Shown: piece by piece, positions 1 through 11,157 of the stretch | Numbering within the stretch: the first letter of the stretch is position 1 | Layout of the letters: each line of letters starts with the position of its first letter | Assembly: GCF_964199755.1 (NCBI RefSeq) | Contig: NC_133929.1 | Span: 3,117,806 to 3,181,805 of the forward strand | Direction: 5' to 3' | Source of the DNA: Larus michahellis | Taxonomy: Eukaryota > Chordata > Aves > Charadriiformes > Laridae | Length of the DNA stretch: 64,000 nt | Translations under genes and position numbers: made by a program | Notes under the pieces: generated by a model | Told to the model about the DNA's origin: nothing | What the model saw: the letters and a program-made list of their open reading frames with translations, nothing else | Databases searched by the model: none

Positions 1-565
1 CCACAGGAGAGCTGGGGGGCTCTGCAGGAAGTGCACTGCTTGCTCCTTCTTCTTGTGTCTCTAGGGTGTGACTCTGTGGTTTGTAATGGGCTCTGTGCTG
101 AGCCTCCTCGGCAGGCAGAGAGAAGGGGGAAATCTGTGTGTCCCTGTGGGAGCTGACCTGTTGGGGCAGAGCTGGAGCCATGAGGAATGGCCCTTTATTA
201 CAGGTAAAATGCAGGGAGCAGGTCCTCACTGAAGAGGACAATGAGTTGAAAGAGGTGGGCTGTACCTGGGCAGAGCCTGAGGCTCCTCAGGCTCCAGAGG
301 ATGAGTGCCCACAGCTCCAGGAATTGGGCTTGAGGCAATGTTGAATCAGGCATGATGATGCAGACTGTGCCAGGGCTGGGAGATGCAGCTGGGACCGCTG
401 ACATCATCCCTGGGGACACACTGAAATGTCACAGCCCCAGCCCCTCCTGCCTCTGGGTTGCTGGTTTTGGGGCATGTTCAGATCCTGGGTGGGCCTGGTC
501 TGGGAGGGGTGCTGCACCCCCAGAGCCCCCCATCCTGCTGAGAGCCCCTTGGGTCTCCTCCACAG
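1..565. other. 5' flank or intron of TMEM8B
   Basis: No exon is supported here. The first TMEM8B coding segment I can recognise begins after the acceptor ending at 565 and starts in mid-codon (phase 1), so the signal-peptide exon must lie upstream of the window or be too short for me to recognise. Short open frames here have no family resemblance. Confidence 0.5.
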
Positions 566-755
566 ATGGGCTCTTCGTGACTGACTATTTCACCTGCACA
601 CCACGCAAGCTCAGCCCCTTCCGCTCCTTTGCCAGCATTGAGCTCTTCCACTTCCACATCCCTGAGGATACAGTCATCGCTGTCTGGAACCTCATCACCT
701 TCAAGGAGCAGGGTGGCACCTTTGGGGACCAATGCCCAGACCATAGCATCACCGT
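566..755 (+). CDS. TMEM8B: TMEM8B exon (first visible)
   Basis: It encodes the start of the mature ectodomain (GLFVTDYFTCTPRKLSPF). The acceptor is CCACAG, the donor is gtgagtaag, and the exon begins with the last two bases of an Asp codon. Confidence 0.88.
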
Positions 756-3700
756 GTGAGTAAGCAGCCTGCCCTGTCTGTTTCCTTCCTGCCTCTGCCT
801 GCCCCTGCTGCCCCCTGCCTGGACTTGCCTTGGAGCCTGCCTGCTCTTGTCTGCTTCTTGCACATGCACATGTGCATGTATGTACATGCATGCACACATA
901 CAGAGGGGCACTCATACATACACATGCACATATATGCAGGTACACATGTGTGCACAGATGCATGCACACACATGCATATATGCACATATATTCACACACA
1001 CGCGCGTGCGTACGCACACTCACTCCCCATGATTCATCTTCCCAGGACAGTTGCAGGCTCCACTCTTTTGTGCATTTCATACATGAACAGTTTTTCTTGA
1101 ACACCCACCCAAGGAAGCTGACAATCTCCAGCAAGGTCCCAGCTTACAGATGACTTCCCCATCATGTCTTTGAGCTTCCTAATCGCATGGAGGACAGACC
1201 TCCACATGTAGGGCAGGCTGACTTTGCCATGATGCCCACCCTTCACCCTGCTAATTGCTGTCTTTCTTGCAGGTATTTCCGCTCAGGAGCTCCCTCCGTC
1301 ATTAACCCGCTGCACACGCACTTCCCCAGGGACACAGCTGTCCCTGGCTCCTTCACACTGACCCTCACCTGGACCCTGCCCAACCGCACCACAGAGGTGT
1401 TCAATGTCACCAGCCCGCTGCCTGGGGACTGGTTCCTGGCTGCCCACCTGCCCAAAGATGAGGGCAAGATCTCTGTCAAGGTGAAGGGTTTGGGGGGGAC
1501 TGTGGAGTGGCAGGGCTTGCTGCAGGGCTCTGCTGGGGCCTGACTGTCCTGGGCTGGCAGTGCCCAGGGCAGGTGTCCCAAGTGGGGCACATGGGGGGCA
1601 AGAGGACTACCACATCTCTTGGTGGGGGTCCTGGGCACATCTGGATGGAGGGCACCTGGGCAGACTGCACCCCAGCCCCTTGCTGCAGTGTGGGGTCAGC
1701 AGCTGGGGATTGGTGGCTCTGTGCGGCCATTCTCCCCCTGCTCCATGCTGACTGTCCTGCTGGTGCAGGGGCTCTACGAGGAGTGCCAGTATCTCTTCCA
1801 GCCACAGCTCATCGTGCAGCGCATGGTGAACATTGCCGTGCTGTACCCTGGTTACTTCACCAAGCAGAGCATGGCCCCCCACAACCACTCCTGCCTCTAC
1901 AAGTGAGTGTGAGGGGGTCTCCTAAGGAGGAGGCATCCCCAGGGTAGGGAGCTTAGGGTGCCCTATCCCTCTGTCTTGCCTCCCCAGCCCCTCTGCACTG
2001 AGGGGCAGGACCTGACACTGCTGTCCCCAGGGTGTTCGTGCCCAGCTACACATCACGTGTGCTGGTGGAGGTACTGCAGTGCCGCGGGGCTGAGGGTTGC
2101 CCACTCTGGCTGCGCGTGCGGGCCAAAGCTCCCCCCATGCACAACTCCACAGCGCTGGACTGCCAGGAGCACGCTCCCTGCCAGCTGGTACTGGACCTGC
2201 CCTTCTGGCAGCACTGGTACTACGTGCTGGTGGAGAAACACCCTGGGGTGCCAGGCACTGTCTCCTTCCAGGTCACCGTGCAGCTCACAGGTGAGGGTGC
2301 ATGGGGAGGTCCGGGTGGGGGGCATGGTCTTGACTCTGCTTGGGCAACTGGTGGAGGGGCAAAGGATGCCTGCAGGGTCTGGCCCCATCTGGGTGCAGGG
2401 TGATACCCAGCTCTGCTGGGATGGGGACACTGGGTTGGGGCTGGGCTGCAGATGCAGGTGAGTGGTGGGCAAGAAGGGGAGATGGGAGCTAAGAGGGGGC
2501 TGGAGTGGCTGTGTGGTGCCCAGGCTGATGGCTCTGCCCTGCAGACTGCTCCCGACCCAGCCTGGCCCGTCCACCCTTCCTGCCCTCCAGCACCTCCATG
2601 AACATGCCCCACTCCTTCGGCTCTGTGGGTGAGCTGGTGCTGGGAGACAGCCCTCTGCCCACCAGTCCCAATGGCACGAAGCACCCGGTCCCCATCCCCA
2701 CCATCTCGCCTGCCAGTGAGCTGTGCTGGCCAGTCCGCCCCACACTACGCAATGAGCTGGACACCTTTTCCGTCCACTTCTACATCTTCTTTGGGCCCAA
2801 CGTGTCAGTGCCACCTGACCGCCCCGCTGTCTTCGTCATCAACCTCCTACCGGTGCTGGATAGTGGTGGAGTGCTCAACCTGGAGCTGCGGCTAAATGTG
2901 GTGAGGTGGCCACGCCATGCCCCAGACGGGGCAGGGCAGCGCGGGGGGGGGACGGGCTGGGAGATGGGTGATATCAGGGCTGCAGCAAGGCGAGGGACAG
3001 GATTTGGGGTGCTCTTGGGTCATGGGCCATGGTTTGGGAGCTCTTGGGTGATAGAGCACAGATTAGGGTGCTCTAAAGGCAGGATGATGGCCTGGATTTG
3101 GGGTGTTCTTAGGTGATGGGCAGTGGGCTAGGGCACCTGCTAGGTGGTGTACCACAAGCCGGGTGCTGTCAGAGCAGGGGACATCCCCAGCACTGGTTTA
3201 AGGCCATCTCCTCCTCTGCTGTCAGAGCTCCCTGTGTGGCGAGAATGCAACAGTGTTTGGGTGTCTGAACCATGAAGTCCCGCTGATGTCCAGTGACAAT
3301 GCATCGGTCACCTGTGAGGCGGGTAGGCTGGGCTGTGCATGTCCATCCTGCCACGGCCGTGGGGGTCACCCCCCCCCCCCATGTGTCCAGTGAGAGGCTG
3401 GGTGGGAGAAGGCAGAGACCATGGGTGCATCTGTCCCTGGAGCCTGGCACGGGGTGCCCTATCCTAGCTCTGCCCAGGGGAAGGGGCTGCCCCCTGCCTT
3501 GCTCACCTGGAGCTTTCCCTGCCTGCAGAGTCCCTGGCAGGCTTCCTGCTCTCTGTCAATGCCACGGCCAGCCTCAGCCGCCTGCGGATTCCCTACCCCC
3601 AGACGGGCAGCTGGTACCTGAGCCTGCGCTTGCTCTGTGCCACAGAGCATGGGTAAGAGCCCCAGCATGTCCCCTCCCTGTGTGCCCAGAGGGGACGTCC

Positions 3701-6402
3701 CCACCATGGCCTGCATCCATGTGTGCTGTGGGTCCATGGATGTACCTGGTCCCTGCCCAGCATGTCACTGCTCACATGGCTTTGCGGGCTGTGTGTCACC
3801 ATGTGAGTGCCTGTGTGGGCACGGATGGCTCTAGCTTGCACCTCCCTGACCATCTGTGGGTCCCCACGTCTCTTCCCTCTGTCTCTTGGTTAGGAAGCAC
3901 CTGTCAGCTTGTGAATGCTGCGCATCTGTTGGTGCCTGTCTGTCTCTGCAGCAGTGCCCATCTGTACTCATGCCCAGGAGGGGACTGGGCTGTCACTGCG
4001 AGGACAAGGCTTGGCTGTGTGTATGAGGGGGCAGCTCTGGTCAGGCTGCTGTGTCCCTGCTCCACTCAGCATCTCCAGGGACTGGTCCCATGCCTGTACC
4101 TCTGCTCTTGGCTTGTGTGTCTGTCTGAGAGCCCTACGGAGGAGGGATTGTTGTGTGCGTGTGTCTGTGCATGTGAGTCCATGGGGGGCTCTGCCGTGCA
4201 AATGGGGCTCTGTGTGTGTTCAGTGCATGCATGCAGACAGCACTGCGTGCAAATTCAGGTTTGTGCAAGCAGACAGGGCTGCGTGTATTCTTTGTGTGTG
4301 CAGATTTGGCTGTGTGAACACATGCAGGAACAGCAGACACGTGCAGACATGCCCCATGTATGTGTGCCTATGTGTGCACAGGCAGCACTTGGCACATGCT
4401 GTCTGGATGTGGGCCTGTCTGTGCTCCTGCGTGCTGGAGGCTGTCAAGGTGCTAGGTGTGCCCAGAGCTGTGTGCATGGGAGGTGTGGGGCAGCGGAGGT
4501 GGTGTGCCTGCTCTGACTCCTCTGCTGCGTTTCTAGTTCACGCTGAATTGCCAGTTGCAGTTGGTCCCTCCATGACATGGTCACACATGGGCATTGCAAG
4601 GCACGGTGTTTGCACAGCAAAATCCAAACAAAATAGGAGCCAATAGCATTGCTAAAGGCAAAGTGGGTCTAAGCACAGCTGCGTTCCTCCTGCTCACCCA
4701 GCCTGGCACAGACAATTGCAGTGCAAAGATCCTTGGGGACCAGCTCTGAGCTGCCATGTGTAGCACCAAAGCAGCTCATTTCTGCGCTTGCTGAGTCCCT
4801 GGGTCTCCCATAGACAGCAACGTCTGGGTGTGGTGGGTGCCTCTGTTGGAGGTGGGAGCTGCTTGAGGGGTGCAGGGCAAAGGCTGACCCCCTTCTCCTG
4901 TGCTGCAGGTTCGAGCCTTGCACCAATGTGACGGCTGAGGTGTACCTGCGTGCCTACCTCTCGCCCTGCATCAATGACTGTGGCATCTATGGCCAGTGCA
5001 AGCTGCTGCGCACCAACAACTACCTGTATGCTGTCTGCGAGTGCAAAGCTGGTGAGAGCTTCCCCAGGCACCCACAGTGCCCGCTGCACCCAGGGACCCC
5101 CCTGGCATCCTCCCCTCCTCCCCAGGGGTTGCGTACCCCCTTAGTCCTCCTGCGCCGGCTTTACACAGGGTGCTGGAGAGGGTCTTCCCTGCTCCCTCCT
5201 CAGCCACTGGTGGGTGCTGCAGGGGTAACAGTGGCTCTCCCTGGCCGCAGGCTGGAATGGCTGGGGCTGCACGGACAATGCCGAGGCTTTCTCTTATGGC
5301 TTCCAGCTCCTCTCCACGCTGCTGCTGTGCCTCAGCAATGTCATGTTTGTGCCTCCTGTGGCCATTGCCATCCGCAGCCACTGCCTCCTAGAAGCTGCCA
5401 TCTACATCTTCACCATGTTCTTCTCCACTGTGAGTGCAGGGTCGGGGGGCAGGTGATGGGCCGGTGCTGTGTGGGGCAGCTCTCACACCCTTTCCCCCCA
5501 CCCCAGTTTTACCACGCCTGTGACCAGCCTGGCATCGTAGTGTTCTGCATCATGGAGTACGATGTGCTGCAGTTCTGCGACTTCCTGGGCTCCCTTATGT
5601 CTGTCTGGGTCACCGTCATCGCCATGGCCCGGCTCCAGCCTGTGGTCAAGCAGGCAAATGGGGGAAGGGGGCATGCGGGATGGCTAGGGAAGAGACCCAT
5701 CCTGACATGTGCCCCATTGCCCCATAGGTGCTGTACCTGCTGGGGGCCATGCTGCTCTCCATGGCTCTGCAGATGGACCGCCACGGGCTCTGGAACCTGC
5801 TGGGGCCCAGCCTCTTTGCCTTAGGGATCATGGCCATCGCCTGGGTAAGGAGATGCTGTCCCCACCCATCCCCTTACATCCCCATCCCAGCCGTGCTCTG
5901 CATCCTGTCCAGCCCCACTCCCCTGCCAGCATCTCCCCTCTGCTGCCTTCACCCTTCCCCATGAACGACCTTCCCTGGCTCATGGGGGACATAGCACCAC
6001 AGCAGAGGGCCCGCACCCATCCCTGCGAGGGCTGCCTCTTCCAGCCCCCCGCTTTCCCCACTTCAGACAGCTCGCACCATCCGGCGCCGCCACTGCTACC
6101 CGCCGACCTGGAAGCGCTGGGCTTTCTACCTGTGCCCGGGAGTGCTGATTGCAGCAGCCGCTGTGCTGCTCTATGCCTTTGTGGAGACAAAGGAGAACTA
6201 CTTCTACATCCACAGCATCTGGCACCTGCTCATCGCCAGCAGCGTTGGCTTCCTGCTGCCGCCCCGTGCCAAACCCAATGGGCGCCTGGGACCCCTGCCC
6301 CGGCGCAAGGGCTGCAGGTACCAGCTCTGCATCAATGAACAGGAGGAGCTGGGGCTTGTCGACACAGCGATGGCCTCCATCAACAGCATTTGTACCAGCT
6401 GA
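566..6402 (+). CDS. TMEM8B: TMEM8B, transmembrane protein 8B (5'-incomplete, 12 exons)
   Basis: The twelve exons listed below join with consistent phases into 763 codons plus stop. The product is a TMEM8-family membrane protein. It has a long extracellular N-terminal part with many N-glycosylation sequons, an EGF-like cysteine module (exons 8-9, ending in a W-x-G-W-x-C pattern) and a C-terminal multi-helix domain of the CREST hydrolase superfamily. The conserved S-x3-H (FSTFYHACD, exons 9-10), an Asp in the next helix (QFCDFLGS) and the late H-x3-H (HSIWH, exon 12) are all present. The relative PGAP6/TMEM8A acts as a GPI-specific phospholipase A2; for TMEM8B (NGX6) roles in adhesion and growth suppression are reported, and catalysis is only inferred. 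The choice of TMEM8B over TMEM8A rests on the internal MNMP start-like segment at 2598, which matches the short human TMEM8B isoform, and on the near-identical helices. Upstream exon(s) are missing. Confidence 0.93.
858..1022. repeat. Imperfect CA/TG-rich alternating purine-pyrimidine repeat
   Basis: About 160 bp of CACATG, ATGCACACA, TATATGCACA and CGCGCGTGCGTACGCACAC units lie in the intron between the first two visible TMEM8B exons. Alternation of purine and pyrimidine is nearly unbroken, a Z-DNA-prone pattern. It also creates misleading long open frames on both strands. Confidence 0.85.
1273..1480 (+). CDS. TMEM8B: TMEM8B exon
   Basis: The ectodomain segment begins YFRSGAPSVINPLHTHFP, with acceptor TTGCAG and donor gtgaag. 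Sequons include NRT and NVT. Confidence 0.92.
1769..1902 (+). CDS. TMEM8B: TMEM8B exon
   Basis: The ectodomain segment starts GLYEECQYLFQPQL and ends in the middle of a Lys codon before gtgagt. Confidence 0.92.
2031..2290 (+). CDS. TMEM8B: TMEM8B exon
   Basis: The ectodomain segment starts VFVPSYTSRVLVEVLQC, with acceptor CCCCAG and donor gtgagg. Confidence 0.92.
2545..2900 (+). CDS. TMEM8B: TMEM8B exon
   Basis: It contains MNMPHSFGS at 2598, corresponding to the start of the short human TMEM8B isoform, then the conserved CWPVRPTLRNELDTFSVHFY segment. The donor is gtgagg. An internal start here could give a short isoform, but no promoter is evident. Confidence 0.93.
3226..3322 (+). CDS. TMEM8B: TMEM8B exon
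   Basis: It encodes SSLCGENATVFGCLNHEVPL. The donor is placed at gtaggc (3323) because it keeps the phase into the next exon (E-S-L-A-G-F). The alternative GC at 3319 would not. Confidence 0.85.
3529..3652 (+). CDS. TMEM8B: TMEM8B exon
   Basis: It encodes SLAGFLLSVNATASLSRLRI and the following segment, with acceptor CTGCAG and donor gtaaga. Confidence 0.92.
4909..5051 (+). CDS. TMEM8B: TMEM8B exon, EGF-like module
   Basis: It has the cysteine-rich SPCINDCGIYGQCKLL...CECKA module that precedes the membrane domain. The donor is gtgaga. The preceding intron (3653-4908) is TG-rich and contains no recognisable exon. Confidence 0.93.
5251..5429 (+). CDS. TMEM8B: TMEM8B exon, end of EGF module and first helices
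   Basis: It encodes GWNGWGCTDN followed by two hydrophobic segments (FQLLSTLLLCLSNVMFV; AAIYIFTMFFST). It ends in phase 0 before gtgagt. Confidence 0.94.
5507..5653 (+). CDS. TMEM8B: TMEM8B exon with non-canonical GC donor
   Basis: It encodes FYHACDQPGIVVFCIM and QFCDFLGSLMSVWVTV, with conserved CREST-type His and Asp. The conserved continuation (VKQ then VLYLLGAM) requires the exon to end at 5653, where the intron begins gcaaat rather than GT. Confidence 0.9.
5728..5844 (+). CDS. TMEM8B: TMEM8B exon, membrane helices
   Basis: It encodes VLYLLGAMLLSMALQMDRHG and WNLLGPSLFALGIMAIAW, with acceptor CCATAG and donor gtaagg. Confidence 0.94.
6067..6402 (+). CDS. TMEM8B: TMEM8B last coding exon
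   Basis: It encodes the last helices, the HSIWH motif and the conserved C-terminal CxYQLCINEQEELGLV tail, ending in TGA at 6400-6402. Confidence 0.94.
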   Translation, partial: TARTIRRRHCYPPTWKRWAFYLCPGVLIAAAAVLLYAFVETKENYFYIHSIWHLLIASSVGFLLPPRAKPNGRLGPLPRRKGCRYQLCINEQEELGLVDTAMASINSICTS

Positions 6403-7960
6403 TGCTGTTGGCAGCCTGGACTCCTCTGTCACAGACAGCAGCCCCACAAGGCCCAGCACCCGCTCTCTTTACCAGCCACCCATCCTGGGAGCACCAGGAC
6501 TCTTCCAGGTGAGCGCACAGCCACCTGTGCTGCCCCGTTCTTACAATTACAGCCTTGTTGAACTTGTCTCCAGGAGTTGCTGTGGCTCAGTTCGGTACAG
6601 AGCTGGGGGGCTCGAGGCTGAGCTGGGGCCGCACACTCCTCTTTGCAGGGCTATGGAAGTGCTCAGGGGACATGGCTGGATACAGAGCGGGGAATGGCAA
6701 CTGCTCTTGCTCAGGGTCCTATGGCAAGAGCTTCTGCTCTGTGGTGGGCTTCTCTGGGGCTGACGCAACTCCAGGATGGAGCAAAGTGGCTGACAAGGTG
6801 GGGGAGCAGGGGCTCCAGCCTTTTGTCTCACTGCAGGGCAGACTGCAGAGCTGGGAGAACTTCACCGTGGTACTGAGCTCTCGTGGGATGGCTGTAATGC
6901 CTGATCCATGTGGAGACATGCTGTGCCAGGGCAGCCAGGGTCCTCCTCAAGTTGGCAGGACAGTAGGGAGCCTGTAGCCCTGGGGGAAGCTGCCAGTGGG
7001 GAGTAGTCCTGGTGCTGCCTGCTGTGGCAATGCACGGGGCTGAGTGCACTGTCTGTAAGGGCCACAGCCCCATTCATGTCACCCCTCTGCCTGGATCAGC
7101 CCCCCGTGGTGCCTCACACATGGGTGCACCCACCCAGGAGCAGTGGAGTGGCAACCCTGTGTCCCTGTCAGTGCCACCAGCCATGAGCAACGGCCCTGTC
7201 TCTGCAGGACACTGAGTATCAGCGGGAGGGGGCATTGCATGGCCTGTACCCCCCATATCTGGTTGGGGCAACCCTGTCTCAGCCTCTGTTCCTCATTGCC
7301 CCCCCCCAGGGTCAGACCCACAGGCTCAGCACCCACCTGAGCCAGTGATGACCGTGGTGTGGTGGCAGCAAACACCCGAGCTGTGCACGTGGCTCAAGGA
7401 CAGGGCATTTCCACACTGTCCCTTCAGCTCAGAGGGGGCAAGATGGACCAGAAAGGAGAGAGGAAAACCCACTGCTCCTTCTCACCCCTGCAGGGGACTG
7501 CGCCAACCCCCCAGGCTCTTCCCAACTCCACAGGGATCTTTGTGGTGAGTCCACAGGCAAAGCTCTACATCCCGGCAGTCACATCCTGACTCAGCAGAGC
7601 CACTCACCAGCAGCCCCACCTCCCTGAACTCTGGGGACAGAGCCCAAGCGCAGGAAGATTTACTGGATGCCTAATAGGATTAGCAACTGCAAGCAGGCAG
7701 CACCATAATAGGATTGCAATCTAATTAAACCTGCTGCTTGGAAGCTGGGCCCCAGCAGGTCAGAGCAGAGTGGGCAGGAGCAGGGGTGAGGTGGCAAGGG
7801 TTACAACAGTGGCAGCAGATTCAGGACTTTGCTGCCCAACCCTCTAGGCTGTGCAGGGGGCAATGGCCATGAGGAGCCAGCCTAGCATGGAAACATGTCA
7901 GGAGGACCTGCACCCACTGCCCCCCTCCCCCTGAGATTTCATGCTCCAGCCCTTTCTCTG
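6403..7960 (+). other. Probable TMEM8B 3' UTR and flank
   Basis: There are no conserved open frames. An ATTAAA at 7724-7729 is the best poly(A) signal I see on this strand. A donor-like AG|gtgagc at about 6509 could permit 3' UTR splicing but is unproven. Confidence 0.4.
7724..7729 (+). promoter_or_regulatory. Candidate ATTAAA polyadenylation signal
   Basis: This variant poly(A) signal lies about 1.3 kb after the TMEM8B stop codon. Its placement just upstream of the ERV block is suggestive only. Confidence 0.3.
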
Positions 7961-8577
7961 TGTCATGGTTTGGGCCGGGTTGGCCAGTGACAAGATGACA
8001 GATGCTCTCCCCTACCTCTCGCTCCAAGGAGAGGAAGAAGAGAGATAAAGTAAGTTATGAGTTTAGAAAAACCTGAACTACTTAAATGAAAAATCAATAA
8101 TAAAATAAAAAAAGGATATAAGATAAGGAAACAAACACAATATAAGTAAATATATACAAAACAGGATCAAGTTCCTAGGAAGATGTCACTGGCAGGCACT
8201 GGGAAAGTTCCAGACTGGGCTCAGTGACAAATGGGAACTGGAACACCCTGACCGGGATCAAAAGGCAGATGAGCTGACAGGGCCCTCCTCAGCTGTCAAT
8301 CACTGAAGAAAGAGAGACATCAGAGAAGCAGTCCACTGAAGAAGAGCCAGCCTGATGCCTTTCCTCCCTCAGCTTTTATCCTGAGCAGGGCAGATGGGCT
8401 GGAATACCCGATTGGTCAGCTTGGGTCACCTGACCTGTCCACTCCTCCCCACAGGTGGGACCCCTCCATGGGGTAAACAGCCAGGTCAGCTGACCCTGGT
8501 TGCCACAGCAACAAGTGTGAGCAAGAGCCTCTCTCCCTGAACAGAAAGTGGGCTCTGCTCCACCCCGAACCAGGACA
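7961..8577 (-). mobile_element. ERV 3' LTR (minus-strand element 1)
   Basis: The LTR has TG...CA ends (TGTCATGG at 7961, AGGACA ending 8577). Immediately to its right, reading the minus strand, is a polypurine tract (CTAAGGGGTGGAA), which marks this as the 3' LTR of a minus-strand provirus. Its middle part is A-rich. Confidence 0.75.
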
Positions 8578-10195
8578 TTCCACCCCTTAGTCCATACCAT
8601 TGGCATCATGCTCAGATCACTAATACTTCTTATCCATCAAATATATACATATACAGATATATAGAGATCAGTCATGTATGATTTGTCTCTATACACAAGA
8701 GTTCATTAAGTCCATTTAGTTCATAAGTGCAGAGTCTCATCTATCCTAGCAGACTCAGAACTGAGTATTCTCACCCAGGGTCAAATTTCCTTGAGGCACA
8801 CATTGAGCTTCTCCATTCTCCAGCATCACCCACCAAGTACATCCAGGCCCTTGAGCAAACACAGTCCCACAAATGGGTTTGCCTTTGCCTGAGGCAGGAA
8901 AAGCCCAAACGGTTTTCCCTAACATATCCCTTTCATGCACCACAGGGACTTTATCCCCTTCTACTGCATGTAAAAGGTCTGACTGAGCAGGACCAGCTCG
9001 ATTGATGGATCCCCTGGTGTTAACTAACCAGGTAGCTTGTGCTAAAGGCTTGTCCCAATTTTTGAAGGATCCACCCCCCATTGCTTTCAGGGTGGTTTTT
9101 AATAGTCCATTGTACCGTTCAATTTTCCCAGAAGCTGGTGCATGACAGGGGATCTGCTATACCCACTCAATGCCATGTTCTTTTGCCCAATTACTTATAA
9201 GACTGTTTTTGAAATGAGTCCCACTGTCTGACTCAGTTCCTTCTGGAGTACCGTGTCGCCACGAGACTTGCCTTTCAAGGCCCAGGATGGTATTCTGGGC
9301 AGCAGCATGGGGCACGGCGTAGGTTTCCAACCATCCGGTGCTTCCTTCTACCATAGCAAGCAGATAGCACTTACCCTGGTGGGTTTGAGGGAGTGTGATG
9401 TAGTCAGTTTGCCAGGCCTCCCCATACTTATATTTCAGCCGTCATCCCCCATACCACAAAGGTTTTAACCTTTTAGCTTGCTCGATTTCGGCGCATGTTT
9501 CACAGTTGTGGATAACCTGTGCAATAGTGTCCATGGTTAAATCCACCCCTCGGTCACGGGCCCATTTGTATGTTGCATCCCTTCCTTGATGGCCTGAAGT
9601 GTCATGGGCCCACCGAGCTAAAAACAGTTCACCTTTATGTTCCCAGTCCAAATCTGTCTGGAAAATCTTTGCAGCCTGATCCACTTGCTGATTGTTCTGA
9701 TGTTCCTCAGAGTCTGGTATTGCTTTAACTTAGCTTTCCGTAATCCAAAGTTTGGATCCCATTCTGGGTCTACCTTCAAAGGCAAGTACTGATTAGGTTC
9801 CTCCTGTCTATTCCTTTTTCCTCACTCTTCTTTCACCTTGTCTAATACCATTCTCCTTTCCTCTGCAGTAAAAAAGGTATTCAGTAGAGTCTGCGTATCT
9901 CCCCAGTTGGGGTTGTGAGTTAGCATAATAGTTTCTAAAAGCCGATACATCTCTTCAGGATTCTCTTGGTATGACCCTACAGACTGTTTCCCATGTAACA
10001 GGTCAGAAGTGGTAAATGGGACATGTACAAAAACTGGTGCATTGTCGACCCCTACTGTTTGTCTTAAAGGCGCTTGTAACGCCATTTGGGAATGTTCCCG
10101 AGTCCTACTTGAAATAGGACTAAAATTCTCAGTTCCCGTCTGTCCTTTTTTCTGATCCACCCCACGGTCCCCTCACTCTTTATTTACTCCTGTCC
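8578..10195 (-). mobile_element. ERV internal remnant 1: capsid fragment joined to integrase
   Basis: Read on the minus strand, 10160-9822 encodes a gag capsid-like stretch of about 112 codons (p30-type core). From about 9710 leftward come an integrase zinc-binding region (9684-9442, H-H-C-C), part of the catalytic core (9354-9157) and the C-terminal integrase region (9081-8755). Protease, reverse transcriptase and most RNase H are missing between capsid and integrase, and the integrase pieces are in different frames with stops. No 5' LTR is seen at the right end. The element is defective. Confidence 0.75.
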
Positions 10196-11157
10196 TGGTG
10201 AAGCTGCCCTCTCCTGTGGGACACCCAGCACAGGGTGTGCGGCACTGTCTCTCCCACCAAACCTCACTGATAGTGTGCTGGGACACCCCATGGGAGACCC
10301 CAGGTCCCCTCAGCTACCTACCCTTCATTGCAGGGTCAGGAACACCAACCCGTCCATCCCTATGGGGCTGGGTGAGCATTGCCAGTGCGTTCCCCATGGT
10401 CTCCAGCCTCGGCCCCACGGGGATGCGCTTGGGGCGAAGGCTGGACTCTGCCTTTCCCCCACTCCAGAGAACTGGGGTCCCTGTGACTCCTACCCCTCTC
10501 CCAATGCAAACAGCCTTCCTTATGCTCCATTCCTACCTCTGCCAGGCACAGCAACTGCATAACCACGGCAACAGTGTCCCTATAACAATCTGACATCCCC
10601 ATGGCAACTGACTCCCCAGCAGCTGGTGAAGAGTGCTTCCTTGATGCTGGGGAGGGGTGAGGGAATTTGAGCCCCACCAGGACTGATGGCTGCAGGGATG
10701 GGTGGCTGCAGGGACATGTGAACAGACACAGCCAGGAAGGTGCCTGGGGCAGCACAAGCCTTCTTGGCCTCTGTCCTGCCAGGGAGGCTGCAGGGGACAC
10801 AGGCGATGCAGGAGAGGGAGGTGGCCCTGAGGACAGCATTGTCACGGTTCAGCCTCCTGTGTCCCAGCCCCGTCTTGCCTGCTGGGCTGTCAGTGCCATC
10901 GGTCCGACATTCCCTGCTCCTATACATGCTCCCTGGAAATGGGTATCCCAAAGGCTGGGACCATGCTTCCCCCCACAATCTCCTTCCACCCCTAACTCCC
11001 ACTGCAGGGATGCTCTGCCCACTGCCCACAGCCTGCCCTCCCTGTGGGGCTGCTGGGCCCTGCTGCTGCTGCTTGCCCATGTTTGACAGTCAAGGCTCAC
11101 CAGACAGCGTCCCTGACACAGTCTGTCATTGCAGATGGCAATTGCATGCCATGCAAC
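10196..11157. other. Unannotated spacer between two ERVs
   Basis: This is GC-rich sequence with no conserved reading frame or repeat tail that I recognise. It separates two same-orientation ERV fragments of one family. Confidence 0.5.

Noticed and set aside
478-1134. Minus-strand open frame of 218 codons rich in Cys/His/Met
   Set aside because: Created by the CA/TG repeat and the antisense of a TMEM8B exon.
3293-4516. Long open frame of 407 codons on the + strand
   Set aside because: It overlaps TMEM8B exons in another frame and runs through a TG-rich intron with few stop-prone triplets. No family resemblance.
566-6402. TMEM8A (PGAP6) as the identity of the first gene
   Set aside because: The helices and the MNMP segment fit TMEM8B much better, and the talin/tropomyosin neighbourhood fits human 9p13, where TMEM8B lies.
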